Shown here: positions 1-11,400 of the stretch, piece after piece
Layout of the letters: each line of letters opens with the position of its first letter
Numbering within the stretch: the first letter of the stretch is position 1
From: Teratosphaeria epicoccoides
Taxonomy: Eukaryota > Ascomycota > Dothideomycetes > Mycosphaerellales > Teratosphaeriaceae
DNA: 64,000 bases
NCBI GenBank assembly: GCA_021401465.1
Contig: JADDMT010000001.1
Location: 434,001 to 498,000, forward strand
Reading direction: 5' to 3'
Translations under genes and position numbers: made by a program
Notes under the pieces: model-generated
The model's database searches: none
Seen by the model: the letters and a program-made list of their open reading frames with translations, nothing else
What the model was told of the DNA's origin: nothing

Positions 1-66
1 GGAGAGGACGAGGAGTGGGATTATAAGGCCATGTTGAAGGGCGGCGGGAGAAAGTCTGAGCTGTGA
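1..66 (+). CDS. 3' end of an unidentified gene (partial)
   Basis: Frame 1 is open from the window edge and ends at TGA (64-66). It encodes a 21-residue tail that reads GEDEEWDYKAMLKGG and then a basic end, GRKSEL. The acidic run followed by an Asp-Tyr-Lys and Gly/Lys-rich tail has the composition of a genuine C-terminus, but it is too short to place in a family. The rest of the gene lies upstream of the window. It would be convergent with the P1 gene. Confidence 0.45.
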   Translation, partial: GEDEEWDYKAMLKGGGRKSEL

Positions 67-382
67 TATTTTGATGATGTGCCTTGCGCAAATCCAAGAT
101 CGCTCATACCGCGCGAGGCAGCATCAACTCAAATCTGTATTTCAGACTGAAAGCCTGATTATGCCGTCCTTTGGTATCGTGATGCGCTTGCGGCGTCTCA
201 GCCGTCGAGGTAGAGAAGATATGGGTGGCAGTCAAGGCTCGTTTGCGTCGTTATCGAAAAGCTAGCTTGCGCAGTGCAGCCAGATGACATGTCGCATCCC
301 GACCCATCTCCTTCCACAACACCTTCGCAATGCCACCATTTCATTTCTAGCCCAGCACATCGTGGCAAAACTGATGACCTGC
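67..382. other. intergenic, convergent 3' ends
   Basis: About 316 bases lie between the stop of the partial gene and the stop of the P1 gene. Short open frames here lack ATG context and homology. I see no RNA gene or repeat. It probably holds the two 3' UTRs. Confidence 0.5.
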
Positions 383-860
383 TTAGTCGAAGAGACCAAA
401 ACCCATATCCTCATCGGACTCTTCCTTCTCTACAACAGCACAAATCATCAGCACACCACTCTCGCGCCCCAAACCACAAACGTCTCATCAACTCACCCTC
501 TTCTTTCTTCTCCTCGGCAGCGGGCGCCGCCTCAGCAGCTCCGCCCGCAGCCGCAGCAGCACCACCCGCCGCCGGAGCAGCCGCAGCACCGCCACCCGAG
601 CCGACGTTCAGGAGCAAGTCTTTGACGTCCTTACCCTCGAGGGCCTTGGCGAAGAGCGTGAACCAGATGGGCTCGACATCGGGGACTTTGGCGGCGGTGA
701 CGAGGGAGTTGAGCTTGTCGGTGGTAATTTCGACGCCATCGTCGGCGAGGATGAGGGCCGCGTAGGAGGCCTGGATATTTTCTCAGAGATCAGTATGGGG
801 ATTGGGGTGGGAAATTGGGGGTTTGGCATAAGGACGTACCGCGAGCTCGTTAATGGACAT
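383..860 (-). CDS. RPP1: 60S acidic ribosomal protein P1
   Basis: This is the ribosomal stalk protein P1, which pairs with P2 on P0 and recruits translation factors to the large subunit. I reconstructed three exons: 860-840, 770-497 and 429-383, giving 113 residues, the usual P1 size. Introns at 771-839 and 430-496 have GTACGT..CAG and GTGAGT..TAG borders. The start is MSINELAASYAAL, typical of P1 and unlike P2. An Ala/Gly-rich hinge follows, then a Lys/Glu run, and the protein ends with the stalk signature EESDEDMGFGLFD. That signature lies on the last, 47-nt exon and is missing from any single open frame. The gene diverges from the UPF0662 gene. Identification is secure. Confidence 0.95.
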
Positions 861-1590
861 TTTGGGTGGTGTTTGTGGGTAGTTTGGGGGAAGTTTGATA
901 CTGATTGGAGATGCCCAGACGTTCGTAGTTGACGGCAGGGTCTTCTTCTCTGATGCTTTGACGCGTGGTGGTCCAAAAGTTCGCGCAGATTCAGAGCAGA
1001 ATATGGCTCCGCCGCACGAACGCCAAGATTGAGAATCGGATGCATAAGTCTTGGGATGAATCTGTTATCAGATGCGCTGACTCAGCAGCATGATCCCCCA
1101 TGTCCCGCAACACGATACCCGGTGATACACTGTACATGTACTTTCCACGTCTGCTCAGATGCAGAATCGGCAGGAGCAGACTATAATGGTGATGACGCGA
1201 TGTCTACCTGACCTCACACCAAGACCTCCTGCTGCGGCTTCGGGCAATCTTCCCGTGCATACCTAGGTACATGCCGTGGAATGTGGTCCAAGGCTGCATG
1301 AGGTACCTACGTGGATGCAAGGATTCGTGCCTGCCCGCTCGACTCGGCTACGACAATGCGGGGTCGTGCGTCACTGCATCGGGTGTCTCTGCCTTCTGCA
1401 TGAGCGACACACCTAGACAACCAAATCCACCGCCGCCGCGGCTTGCTGATTCACCACCAGACGACGACGACGACGATCACCACCACCACCACCACCACCA
1501 CCATCACCACCATCGCCACCATCACCACCACCATACTCACAATAGCCCGCGCAACAGATCGTCTCCCTCGAATCGAACTGAACCCTCACA
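861..1590. promoter_or_regulatory. divergent promoter region, P1 and UPF0662 genes
   Basis: These 730 bases separate two divergent starts and should hold both promoters and 5' UTRs. An open frame on the minus strand covering much of it is the intron and upstream shadow of P1. The only clear structure is the GAC/CAC microsatellite listed separately. I found no convincing TATA box. Confidence 0.55.
1459..1533. repeat. GAC/CAC trinucleotide microsatellite
   Basis: A short run of GAC units passes into a longer, slightly interrupted run of CAC units (with CAT and CGC interruptions). It ends about 60 bases upstream of the ATG at 1591, so it probably lies in the 5' UTR or core promoter. Read on the plus strand it would give Asp then His runs, but no supported protein includes it. 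Confidence 0.85.
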
Positions 1591-3075
1591 ATGACCGACT
1601 CGCCGGCTCATCGCCTACCTCTGGACCCCAAAGAACAACCGATCCTCGACCGAATATTGCGCATTCGCGATGATCTCTCCCTGCTCAAAAGCGATCGCAG
1701 CACCTATGTCAAGAGTGCGGATGTCATGAAGTACTACAATGCGCTCATCGCCGAGATTGAGCAGATCAACAAGATCCGGGAGAGCAAGCGCGATGAACAG
1801 AATCGCGTGGACACCGTACTGGACGACTGCTTCCAGCTCATATCGCTCTTCTTTCTTACCATCGGCCGGAACCAGGAGGCCCCGGCTGTCTACAGCGCCA
1901 TCAGCACCGTCAAGCGATTACTCGACCATCTGAAAGAGGGCGGCTTCTTTTCACCCAAGGATTTGGAGAGCATCAGCCATCACCTAGATCAATGGAAGGT
2001 GTCGATCGAGAGGGGCAGGGAGACGCACAGCCCAGAGCTGTTGACATTACTGGAGGCGCGCATCAATGTCTGCAACCACACTCTTCAAGAGCTGCAGCAG
2101 TACTTGAGCCGGTTGAGCCCAGAGATGATGGGCACGTACGAGAAGCTGGTGAGCATATTGCGGACGCTGTCAGCGTGCAACACCAGATCAAAGGTGACTG
2201 ATAACAACAACATTCCTTACCGTCGCAATGCTGATGCACAATAGTTCCCTGCCGCCGAAGTCAAGGACCTCAATAGCCAGCTGCTTCAAATACAAGCCGA
2301 CCTCCATGAAGACCCCCTTACTCATGAAGGCAAAACCGCCGAGCAAGTCTACGCCGAACGACTTGCACTACTCAGTCTGACCGAGCACGACCAAGGCCAG
2401 CCCTGCGATGGGAAGACTGTCGTCCACGCACTCCTCGTGCGCTGCCTGCTCTGGGTGGAGATTATAGAGCAGAAGCAAGGCAAGATAGACGAGCGCTTCC
2501 AGGATACTTATGACAGACTGCTCAAGATTCGAAACACGCTGGAGCAGATGAATCTCACCCACGCGTGGTCCTTACGTGAAACCGACCTGTATAGCTATCA
2601 GCGACAATTGGATCGCATCGACGGGGGGCGCGTGAATGGAAACTTCGTCGACGCCGGAGGCAAACCTGCAGATCTCCATGCTCAGCGCACGCTCCTCTAC
2701 CTCCTGCGGAAGAGCTACGCCTATGTCTACCAATACATCATCTCCTCTGAACCCGTCTCGGAAGCCCTGCTACCGATCTACAACCAGCTACTAACGCTCA
2801 AGCGCTGCCTCATCGAGGTTAAGAGATCGGGAGGCGTCGATAGCCCGAGAGAGCTGTATCCATATAGCATGAAGCTCAACAGCATCGACAACATGAAGAG
2901 AGACGGCAAGTTCATGGTCGGGAACGACATCCCCGAAGGCCAGGCGAGCGTGACGGCGCTGTTGGCGGAGTGCTTTGACTTGGCGTACGAGCTCCGCGAG
3001 GGGTCGCAGGAGCGGCAGGAACAGGACGAGACGACGAAAGTGGATGCGCCGAACGGAGTTGAAGTGGCGGGATAG
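1591..3075 (+). CDS. UPF0662 / DUF2408 family protein (YPL260W-like)
   Basis: This is a conserved fungal cytoplasmic protein of the DUF2408 family, related to budding yeast YPL260W; its biochemical role is not established. Two exons, 1591-2193 and 2245-3075, are joined across a 51-nt intron (GTGACT..TAG) to give 477 residues. The protein is largely helical and carries two related DUF2408-like segments: roughly residues 15-200, with the run FSPKDLESISHHLDQW, and roughly residues 260-450, with DSPRELYPYSMKLNSIDNM. The tail is Glu/Gln-rich. The start MTDSPAHRLPLDPKEQPILD follows a short 5' UTR containing the CAC repeat. The next gene is convergent. Family assignment is firm and function is open. 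Confidence 0.88.
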
Positions 3076-3378
3076 AATCAGAGCTCATGGTGTTGAATGG
3101 GTCTCTGGCACGGGGCTCATATGTGTGCATTGTTTTTTTCGTCTTTCTTTTTTGGTTGTGATCCAGACACCCCTCTAGTGCAAGGCGTTGGGCGGAGTCA
3201 CCTCAGAAGATGCTTCTCTGATTGCGTCTTGAACTCTGAGCGAACGAGTAGACGACGCGATGATCGATCGAGATAGAATTTGGAACTGTACTCTAGCTAT
3301 CCAGACAGATGCGCGAGGAAATCTGCCGCGAAGAGAATACTTGAAGACCTTTTTTTGTTCCTTCAATTTGCTTGAGAT
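3076..3378. other. intergenic, convergent 3' ends
   Basis: About 300 bases lie between the stops of the UPF0662 and SET genes. A T-rich stretch near 3128-3160 could belong to the UPF0662 terminator. I see nothing else. Confidence 0.45.
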
Positions 3379-3962
3379 TTACAGCGCTATGCTACTCAGG
3401 ATCTCCTTTGCTTCTCTGGCGACAACTTCGTCCAGCTGGTCTTTACTGGGGGCATCGGCATCAATGAAAGTAAGATGATCGCCGTACGAGATGCAGAGCT
3501 CCTCATCCCTCTCTATATCTCGCAAGGCGCGATAAACCACAACATCACCCACAAGATCCCGGGTCCAGCCGACATTTTGATGCTCTCTGGAGTGGTTGAA
3601 CATGGAGCCCAGACCAAAGACCACGGCTTGCGTCTTGCCGACTATTTTGCTGTTGGATCTGTCAATGACGGGCCAGTTGTAGGTGTAGTGGTAGAGAGAG
3701 GTGTTTTCGACGTGGTCGATGTTCTCTTCTGGGTCCAGGATGAGGACGGGGCAGGTGTCTATGATGGTTCCGGAGGCGATGGAAGACGCAGCGAAGACGC
3801 CACGGCCTGTGATGTCGTTAGTGGTCGAGCTCGGCAGAGCATGTGTGTAGCTTGGACGCTGCGTAGTGCGTATGTACCTTTTGGTGTGTCTGGAATGAGG
3901 TATAGTGGTGCAAAGCGTTGCAGTGGTATGGCGGCTTGCGAGACGCCATTCTCGGTGGGCAT
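3379..3962 (-). CDS. small SET-domain protein (putative lysine methyltransferase)
   Basis: This is a compact SET-domain protein of about 170 residues. Exons 3962-3878 and 3806-3379 are joined by a 71-nt intron with a CTAAC branch site. The splice restores DTPKGRGVFAASSIASG, the usual entry into a SET fold. Later come GSMFNHSREHQNVGW (the N-H-S core) and DEELCISYGD (the catalytic Tyr region). The open frame running through the intron gives a longer but unnatural N-terminus. I chose the ATG at 3962 because the frame beyond it begins only at GTG. No other domain is present. Proteins of this size usually methylate non-histone targets, but the substrate cannot be told from sequence. The start is 183 bases from the divergent TRAPPC13 start. 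Confidence 0.85.
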
Positions 3963-4145
3963 GGGCTCGAGAGCAATATTGCCAGGCACTCAAAGAATCT
4001 TGCGAAAGAGGAAGTTGCAAGGCAAGAGCGCATCGCATGTGAAATTTGAAGCTCGGGCTCTTCACATGTCAGTCCCCCACTCAGCACGGAGTTCAAGCTC
4101 CTGCAATCTCGACACGTCCCGACATCGGCTCACGAGGAGGATGGC

Positions 4146-5159
4146 ATGGCCTCCCACCATCGCACTGCCTCCCAACTCCCCGGCGGCACGCACGCCCTGA
4201 GCCTCAAAGTCCTGCGTCTATCCCGCCCATCTCTCGCAACCCAGACACCGCTGCCGCCGACCGACTTTGGCGACGGCCTGGACATATCGCCCCAGGCGTC
4301 CCTCGCGTACCCGTCCGCATCATCTGAACAGCCACCTACCACCTTCCCACTTACACCACTCTTGACTCTTCCCGCAGCCTTCGGCGCCGCGTATGTGGGC
4401 GAGACGTTCGTGTGTACATTATGCGTCAACAATGAGGTGCAAGAGGGCGATGATAGGAGCGTGAGCAATGTGAAAGTATCTGCGGAGCTGCAGACGCCGG
4501 GAAACCAGGCGGGCCAGCCGCTGGAGCTTGAGAAAGCGGTGGTGGAGGAGGAGGAGGAGGAGGAGGAGGAGCAGGCCGAAGGTAGCAGCGACGAGGCAAT
4601 TTTGGCAACGGGCGAGACATTGCAGAGTACGCTGCGATATGAGTTGAAAGAGGAAGGCGCGCATGTGCTCGCTGTCACGGTCACGTATACTGAGACAGCT
4701 TCGTCCCAAGGCGGCGACGCAGCGAAGAGCAGGGTGAGGAGTTTCAGGAAACTATACCAATTCGTCTCCCAGCAGCTCATCGCTGTGCGGTCGAAAGTCA
4801 CGGAGCGAAAACGTCGACGTCGTCAGAATGGTACTGAGGCGTTCCGACAATGGGTTTTGGAAGCGCAGTTGGAGAATATGGGTGAGGCGTCTGCGGTGCT
4901 GGAGAGGGTGTGGTTGAGGGAACGTGAGGGTGTAGTGAATCGGGCGGCTAGTTGGGGGAGTGAGGAGGAGAAAGATGCGGTGGTGTTGAAGCCGCAGGAT
5001 GTGGAGCAGGTTATGTTTGTGCTGGAGGAGGGAGAAGGTGTGGAGACGGAGGCGCCGGGGCAGCGCGTTCTGCTCGCGCAGCTGAGCGTGGAGTGGAGGA
5101 GCGCTATGGGGGAGAAGGGATGCTTGACTACGGGGTGGTTGGGGGGCAGAGCGGGGTGA
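4146..5159 (+). CDS. TRAPP complex subunit 13 (DUF974)
   Basis: A TRAPPC13-type protein of 337 residues, a subunit associated with the TRAPP tethering complex in vesicle traffic. The N-terminus GGTHALSLKVLRLSRPSLA is the family hallmark. Other family signs are AAYVGETFVCTLCVNN (about 80-95), SFRKLYQFVSQQLIAVRSK (about 200-218) and VLEAQLENMGE (about 237-247), then a second beta-rich half. Two oddities occur. A poly-Glu run is encoded by a GAG microsatellite at about 4548-4570. A short basic insert, RKRRRRQNGTEAF, lies between the usual blocks, and I read it as coding because no splice signals with the right phase stand out. The protein ends shortly after the conserved C-terminal strand. Confidence 0.87.
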   Translation: MASHHRTASQLPGGTHALSLKVLRLSRPSLATQTPLPPTDFGDGLDISPQASLAYPSASSEQPPTTFPLTPLLTLPAAFGAAYVGETFVCTLCVNNEVQEGDDRSVSNVKVSAELQTPGNQAGQPLELEKAVVEEEEEEEEEQAEGSSDEAILATGETLQSTLRYELKEEGAHVLAVTVTYTETASSQGGDAAKSRVRSFRKLYQFVSQQLIAVRSKVTERKRRRRQNGTEAFRQWVLEAQLENMGEASAVLERVWLREREGVVNRAASWGSEEEKDAVVLKPQDVEQVMFVLEEGEGVETEAPGQRVLLAQLSVEWRSAMGEKGCLTTGWLGGRAG

Positions 5160-5427
5160 GAGGAAGGAATGGAGGGATGCCTGGGACCTTGTTTAGAGCA
5201 TCGGATGTGGCAAGCGTAGGGGTAGGCCAGGAACAGGATCACATCAGTGCACGCCTCCCGCCATAGCACTCTAGCTTATTGCGCCATTCGAGCAACATCC
5301 ACACGATCATCGCTGAGACACGATCCGATGAAAGTAGGTCGTCCTCGATCGTACACTAGGCGCAGCATGCGGAGCCTGGAAGCATACGCTCTCGCTGTCC
5401 ATTTGGAAGCGCGCCAAGTGATCCCAT

Positions 5428-5871
5428 CAGTCGACCAACTGCTCGACAGGTCGAAAGGTGGAGAGTCAACGTCTGGTGATGATATCAACAGCATGACCAG
5501 TCAGTTTCCACTGCGAGAACAAGCAGTCAACCTTGCCCAGGAGTGTCCAACCACGTCGACCAGTCGACAGGCCGGCCGACGTGCGCTCTGGTCAACTCTT
5601 TGCTTGCTCTCCTGGCTGGAATGCCAGGCCGGCAAGACACGGCTTTTGGTAGTGCGTAAGCGCTGGTGCGCCAGTACACTAGCAGAAACCTGCTCGTGTA
5701 GCAGATTGAGAGCGTCGATGCAAGGACCTGCTTATTATGGATGCCCGTGCGGGCCCCGCACAGACAGTGATTCATCAGTCGAACGTTTGACAGGTAGAGT
5801 CGGACACTACTTGGCGAGCCAAACGAGCAGTCAATCCTTGAGCAAGCAGTCCACTTTGTCTGCGAACAGTC
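5428..5871 (+). repeat. cluster of eight CAGTC motifs
   Basis: CAGTC occurs at 5428, 5498, 5524, 5561, 5776, 5828, 5847 and 5867 on the plus strand. It is usually followed by A or C-rich bases, roughly CAGTC(R/C)A(A/C). For one strand of a 444-base segment about 0.4 copies are expected if bases are equally frequent. Spacing is irregular, so it is not a simple tandem array. Confidence 0.5.
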
Positions 5872-6937
5872 CAACCATTCCAGCCAACGGACCGATTATT
5901 GGGAATATAGAAATGCTGGCCGCTGGCTAGTCTCACTTATCATTAATAAGGACCCGTTGCGTGCTGGACATCACCAGGTTGGAGATGTCCGACGCGGAGG
6001 TCAGCTTTGCAGTGCGGATTGCAGCGTCATTGCTTCATGCAAGGTTTCAGCGGGTACCTGTCAAGTTTGCTGGCCAAGGCTAGTAATTGAACTTTGCAGC
6101 ACAGACCAGATGTGTTTTATTAATTCTCAGGTCGGACGTTGGACCCATCGGGGGGAATGCGAACGACGGCGGCCACGCAGGAGTCACGTGATGTAGGCTC
6201 TGGTCCTGGTTTTGCGCTCGTCAATTTCGAAGTGCCATGTGCGCTAAGTACTTCCCATGTTGTAAATCGCTCAAGGTCTCTCGTTCAGGCGTGTCGGTTG
6301 TTGATCGAATGTATCCCGAGGCATCGCACTGGCCGCTGTGAGCAGAAGATATCCATTGCGCACGAGAAGTGATTTGGGCGAGTGGGTCTTACCTATTCTT
6401 GGCTATCGTCACGTGCACTCAAGCCTTAGAACGTACATGTAGCAGGCTGCAGAAGCTATTATGTCCCGTCGTTGTCGGCGGTTTCAGCCATCACAGGAGA
6501 AAGCTCAGAATGCGTATGGCGCCCGGCAGCCTCGTATACTGCATCATCATGCACGCGTTTTTATGCAATCCTGATCCCTCGCAGAACTGCTATATGTTTC
6601 AGCCAGTATGCGCGAGTCTTGCGACATCAAGACATGCATTCTGTTGCTGCAGTCTAACGGTGCATGAACATGGCTCGTGGCTGTGGCACTACTCTTTTTA
6701 AGTTACCGGCGACGGGTCGATGGCCTGAGGCTCTGTCGAACCTGGAAGAGGCAGCCTGGCTTCGTCGTGCCATGAAAATGAGCAAGGTATATGCTGGTAA
6801 TGTCTCTTCCGTAGCGGAAGCTCAGACCCTGGGTGCATTTTTGGGATCCATTTGCCCGCAAGGTCGCCGGAGATTTTCAAGACCTACAGGTTCACAGCTC
6901 TTCTGAGTTTGCAACTGGTAGTACGTCTGGACTGACG

Positions 6938-6988
6938 TATATCTGGCGCTGGCATGATGACTGAATATATCTGGCGCTGGCACGATGA
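6938..6988. repeat. two-copy direct repeat, 23-nt unit
   Basis: Copies at 6938-6960 and 6966-6988 begin TATATCTGGCGCTGGCA and differ at one position, with a 28-nt period. It lies in the gene-free stretch. Confidence 0.85.
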
Positions 6989-8461
6989 TCCTTCGAGAGT
7001 TTGAGACAACAACGTCGTGGGGTGGTGGGCCCGGATTAGCAGGGGTATGTTAAGCCGTGAAGCTTCAAGACAACGGTTACCTATCAAACAATGTGTATGA
7101 TCCTGGTTGATTGGCAGTGGTCTTGAAAAGGTCTTGATGCGTCAGTCGCCTGCTCGACAATTTTTACATCCGACGTTCAGATGCATGCGTGTGTGTCTGC
7201 GAGTCTCCGGTGTTGCCGGCTTGTGATTGCCATTTTTGGCCGTTTTTTGAAACCACCGTGGACCTCACCGAGAACGGAGTAAGTGCGTGGGAGATGCATG
7301 GACCCCTTTACCGATCTTGCGCAAGATTGACTTTCGCCGTGCGTCTCCAATCATTGCCAGTCCGCAGAGTGGTACTAGTACGACGTTACTTGTTGCAGAG
7401 CCATCGAGGACGTGACAGTCTTTTGCACCTTTGATGTCGTAGTCGGTCCGCGTCATGACCATGTGTATGCTGAGCAGCCAGCTTCAGAAATTGTGCAGTC
7501 AAGCTCTCAAGACTCAGCCTCTGTTCTACCAGGCAGGGGAGGCGGTACCACTGCATGGATGGTGATGCTTGTTTGAGAACCGAGACCCTGACGATGATCG
7601 ATTTCAGAAGGGTTCTGTAGCTTGACAGGTAACATAAGTGCGCGAGAGAGGTGGTTAAATCTGCTTTGTCGACGAATCTTGAGCCTTCCGCGCTCACAAG
7701 CTGCCGAGTACCTACATAAGTAGCCACAACAACCAGCTGGAGCTCGGCAAAAGCTCGAAGTATCCGTGTTCCCCCGAAGCGATATGGATAACAGGCAAGC
7801 GCTGTTGAAAGTGCGCCGGCTGTGATTCGCTTGCGTACGCGGAGGGCATAGGAGAGCGGGCCCACCAAGGCCGCGAACCTCTCGTCCAACAGATCCAGGG
7901 TCTGTCTAACGGCCGTGGTTCATATCGCGAACGCCGACTCAGTCTCTGCGCCGCGTGTGGTTTGTGTGCGAGCCCACAACAGATCTCTCCGAAGCCCCCG
8001 TCGCAGAAACGGATCAAACGGCTTCTTTGGAGACTGGACGCTGCTCGGAACGGCCAGCATCGAGGCATTGCTAGCTCCACATCCTGGCAAGGCGTGCACG
8101 GTGTACTGCCTATATCGTGCGGAGCGCTCGCGAGGCCTACGCTTCCCACCCCGACTACCACCCTCCATCCGCTGCCACCAGGCTGCGTGCGATTGGTCTC
8201 TGCGACATCCAGGAGACCGTCGTGTTCATCGCGACTTCTACCGCAAAGTCATTGACTGTACATATGCCCAACAGTCAGATACCCAACTGCCCCACTACAA
8301 CCATTGTCTTGTTCGTCACACCACAACCGCCGGCGGCCTGGCTCATTGCCTTGACACACTGCGACGCCTGCTGAGCCGGTCACTGTTCCTGTACCTGTCG
8401 CTCATTGCTTTCTTGCTGCAAAACGGCAACCCGGCTGGCGTAGGTGCTCATACTTTGTTAC

Positions 8462-11400
8462 ATGGCTCCAAATGGGAAGCCCGCCGCCGCCGCTGGAGAC
8501 GCCGCCGCTCCTCTAGCCGATTACTTTTTCATAACCGGCATCGAATCCTCACAGGTATTCGACGCCGAAGCGTGCACCTTCGCCCCAGCAGCACGGGTGG
8601 AGGATACCATTCACGAGAATGAGGCATTGGAAACAGGCGGGCATGGGCGGCCAACCTCGCCCGGGTCGCCAACAGAGGCTGCGCAGAGAAGGTCCAGATA
8701 CAGCTTTGAGGCCAGGAAGAGCATTGGGAGCATAATCAACGCCAATACCGGCGAGCCATACACGCCTGGTAGCAACAGGAGCAGTGCGACAATCAAAGCT
8801 GGGTCGCCATCTGGTAATGGTCACGTTGGTGGTTTAAGTGATGATGCCTTCGAAGAAGCACTTAAGAAGTTCGCGACGGAGAGGGAAAGCTTCATGGAGG
8901 ACTTGTCATTCAGTGCAGGGACAATGACTACTCCTACCCAGAAGAGGACTACCAGACCGAAGACGATTCGGATCACGCAAGACGAGAGCACAATGAGTGG
9001 TTTGGGATTGAAGAACAGCGTTGGGAGCTTGCGAAGACGTTTGTCGACTATGAACAGTATGAAGAAGCAACCGTCGCAGATGAGCCACAGATCCACTGTC
9101 CGGCAGTCGAAGCGCATGAGCGGATACAATTCTGTCATTCCTGCACCGCAACCATTCCAGACGACGCCAAACATGCATCCACTCAAACGGCGGTACGAGC
9201 CGGTGCTGCTTGATCGTTACCCAACGAAGACCATGGTGGACGAGTCGAAACGACGGAGTCCGTTCCCAGACTATGTCCCGATGTTCGCGTTTCCAAACGA
9301 CGTGAATGTGGTCTCCTCAGATGAACGGCCCAGGTCCACTTGGCACGGATTCGCCATGACCAACCAAGATAACAGCAAGTTGTATGGCATTTGCGTGATC
9401 ATCTGGATACCACTGAACCAGAGCGCATCTGATGCGTTGGAGGAGCAATGTGACCAATGGCGGAAGGCGAATATGAGCGACGAGGAGCGCGAGCTGGCAA
9501 GCAGTCTTGGCGAGCGACTTTCTGGCGAAAGAGCAAAGCTTAGCAGGTTGCTTGCTGAGCTACCCTCGGCACCATCTGGATCCAACGAGCGAGAACAGCT
9601 CGAAGAGCAGATTAGCACGGTCGAGGAGAAGATCGGGTTGATGCATGACTTGCTGCGCCCTGTACGACATGGCGCCGCTTCGAAGATCGATGGCCTGACC
9701 GAGGGCGACACTGGCTTTTGGATTCCACGTGCGTACGGCATCCTGGGTAGAGATCAGACGCTTATGAGCTTCTGGAAAGAGTGGCTGAGGGCGATAGTCG
9801 TTCCGATGACCAGTGGCGCCATACAGCGTGTACCAGCAAGCTCACCAAAAGTGGGTGTGTGGCAGCCTTTGGAGCGATATGTGGTCAACCTGTGTGTCGA
9901 AGCACTTTGTCCGATCACATCCATCACACAAGTGGAAGTCGCCATACGAGACTTGCGATTGTACGCGCGGAAAGAGGCGGTCAACGAAATCCCAGGGTCG
10001 CGCAACACGGATCTGTATGCCCTCTTTAGGTGCCTCACTACCCCGAACATCATTACGCTTTTCGAATTTGCGCTTGCGGAGTCGCGCATAATATTGCTGT
10101 CATCCCATACGGCCATGCTACAACTGGCGTGTGCAGCTCTTACGAGCTTGCTATACCCGTTGAAATGGACTGGTGTGCTCATCCCTGTGCTGCCTGCCCG
10201 GTTGATACAAGCTCTCGAGGCTCCGTGTCCTTATATCGCAGGTGTCGAGCGGAGATATGAAAAGCTTGAACTCCCTGACGACGATTTCTGCTTGGTCGAT
10301 TTGGACGAGAACACCATCGAAAGCACAGGGCCGCCAACGATGCTGCCCAGGCCGCAGCGACGAAAGCTGCAGAGTCTGTTGCAGGTGGCTGCACCACATC
10401 ACAATCGCTACGGCGTGCCTGTTGGACCGCCGCCCTACGCCATCGAGACCTTCCCTTGCGATGCGTTCTCATCTGAGAACCTACAGGTGTTTACTCCCGA
10501 TCCTGCACCTTCGACGCTTGCAAAATATGCCAGTGAGAGCTCCACCAGTTTTGGCGAAGCCACCCCACCTCTTTCGCGAACGTCAGTATTCAACGCGTTC
10601 CTGCATGCGCGCCCCGGTGTGACGCGAGGCTCAGATCGACCGTCTACCAGCTCCACTGGTACCGGCTCATCGGGCGTATCACCACCCTCGCCGGCACCGT
10701 CACCCGTGTCTGCCAACTTCTACGGCACATCTGCGTCGCGGAACGACTCAGGCTTCGCTTTACAGGCTTCGTTGCGTGAGAAGCGATCCGGACACCTTGC
10801 CGATGGTCTTGCGCGCCGCAACTCTTCAGTACAGTCTCTCATCGTTGCGAGATTCCCTCTCCAGACAAAGGCTAACACGCAGCAACAGTTTGGCTTCGAT
10901 AGAGTGGGCACCGTGCGTCGGCCGAGTCATCCTACAATCGGTCATCATCCTAGCATGTCTACTTCAACGCTGGGCGCCGGGCCTGTGTCGAACTACGCCC
11001 CAAGCGTCTACGCGCAGAGCACGATTGCTGCGAGTACCATCATGCCCAGTCTTCTGGTTCAGCCCGTCCGCGACAACGAGACGACAAAGTGGGTAGAGGG
11101 CCACTGCCTACATCGTTGTAGTCGGGACAGGTCAGCTTGCTCGATATGCGAGGAACGATGCGAGGACGAGTTGTTCAGGTGCAATGGTCAGTGCCACAGA
11201 CCTTGGTGATGCACTGAAGATATGCTGACCTGTCTAGGATGTGGCATTACCGCCCACTTTCGATGCTTGGGCGCAATCACACTCGTATGCCCTGTCGCCT
11301 TCCGGCCGGAACAAGTCCGTGCTGCATTCGTACGCTGCTTCGCATCCATCTTCTATACTTACAGAAAGTACCTTCACCCGGCGTCCGGCGAGCGACGCAA

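Larger units (their letters stand above)
5160..8461. other. long stretch with no recognised gene
   Basis: About 3.3 kb lie between TRAPPC13 and the DENN gene. Open frames on both strands overlap one another, none has a recognisable domain, and I could not join any by splice sites into a credible protein. It contains the CAGTC motif cluster (5428-5871) and a short tandem duplication (6938-6988). The last several hundred bases probably form the promoter and 5' UTR of the DENN gene. It may include remains of old repeats or non-coding transcripts. Confidence 0.5.

Noticed and set aside
608..1045. 145-residue minus-strand frame upstream of P1
   Set aside because: It reads through P1 exon 2 out of frame, the intron and the promoter; the spliced P1 model explains the region.
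3759..4065. longer N-termini for the SET protein
   Set aside because: They begin at non-ATG codons or read through the intron; the spliced model gives the conserved GRGVFA entry.
5247..5930. 227-residue plus-strand frame in the gene-free stretch
   Set aside because: Its start is not in a credible context, composition is Arg/Ser-rich shadow-like, no domain is seen, and it overlaps equally long antisense frames.
6725..6760. minus-strand B-box-like GGTTCGACAG
   Set aside because: It lacks the terminal CC and any cloverleaf pairing.
7386..7889. 167-residue minus-strand frame
   Set aside because: No recognisable motif and overlapping frames in other phases; probably chance.
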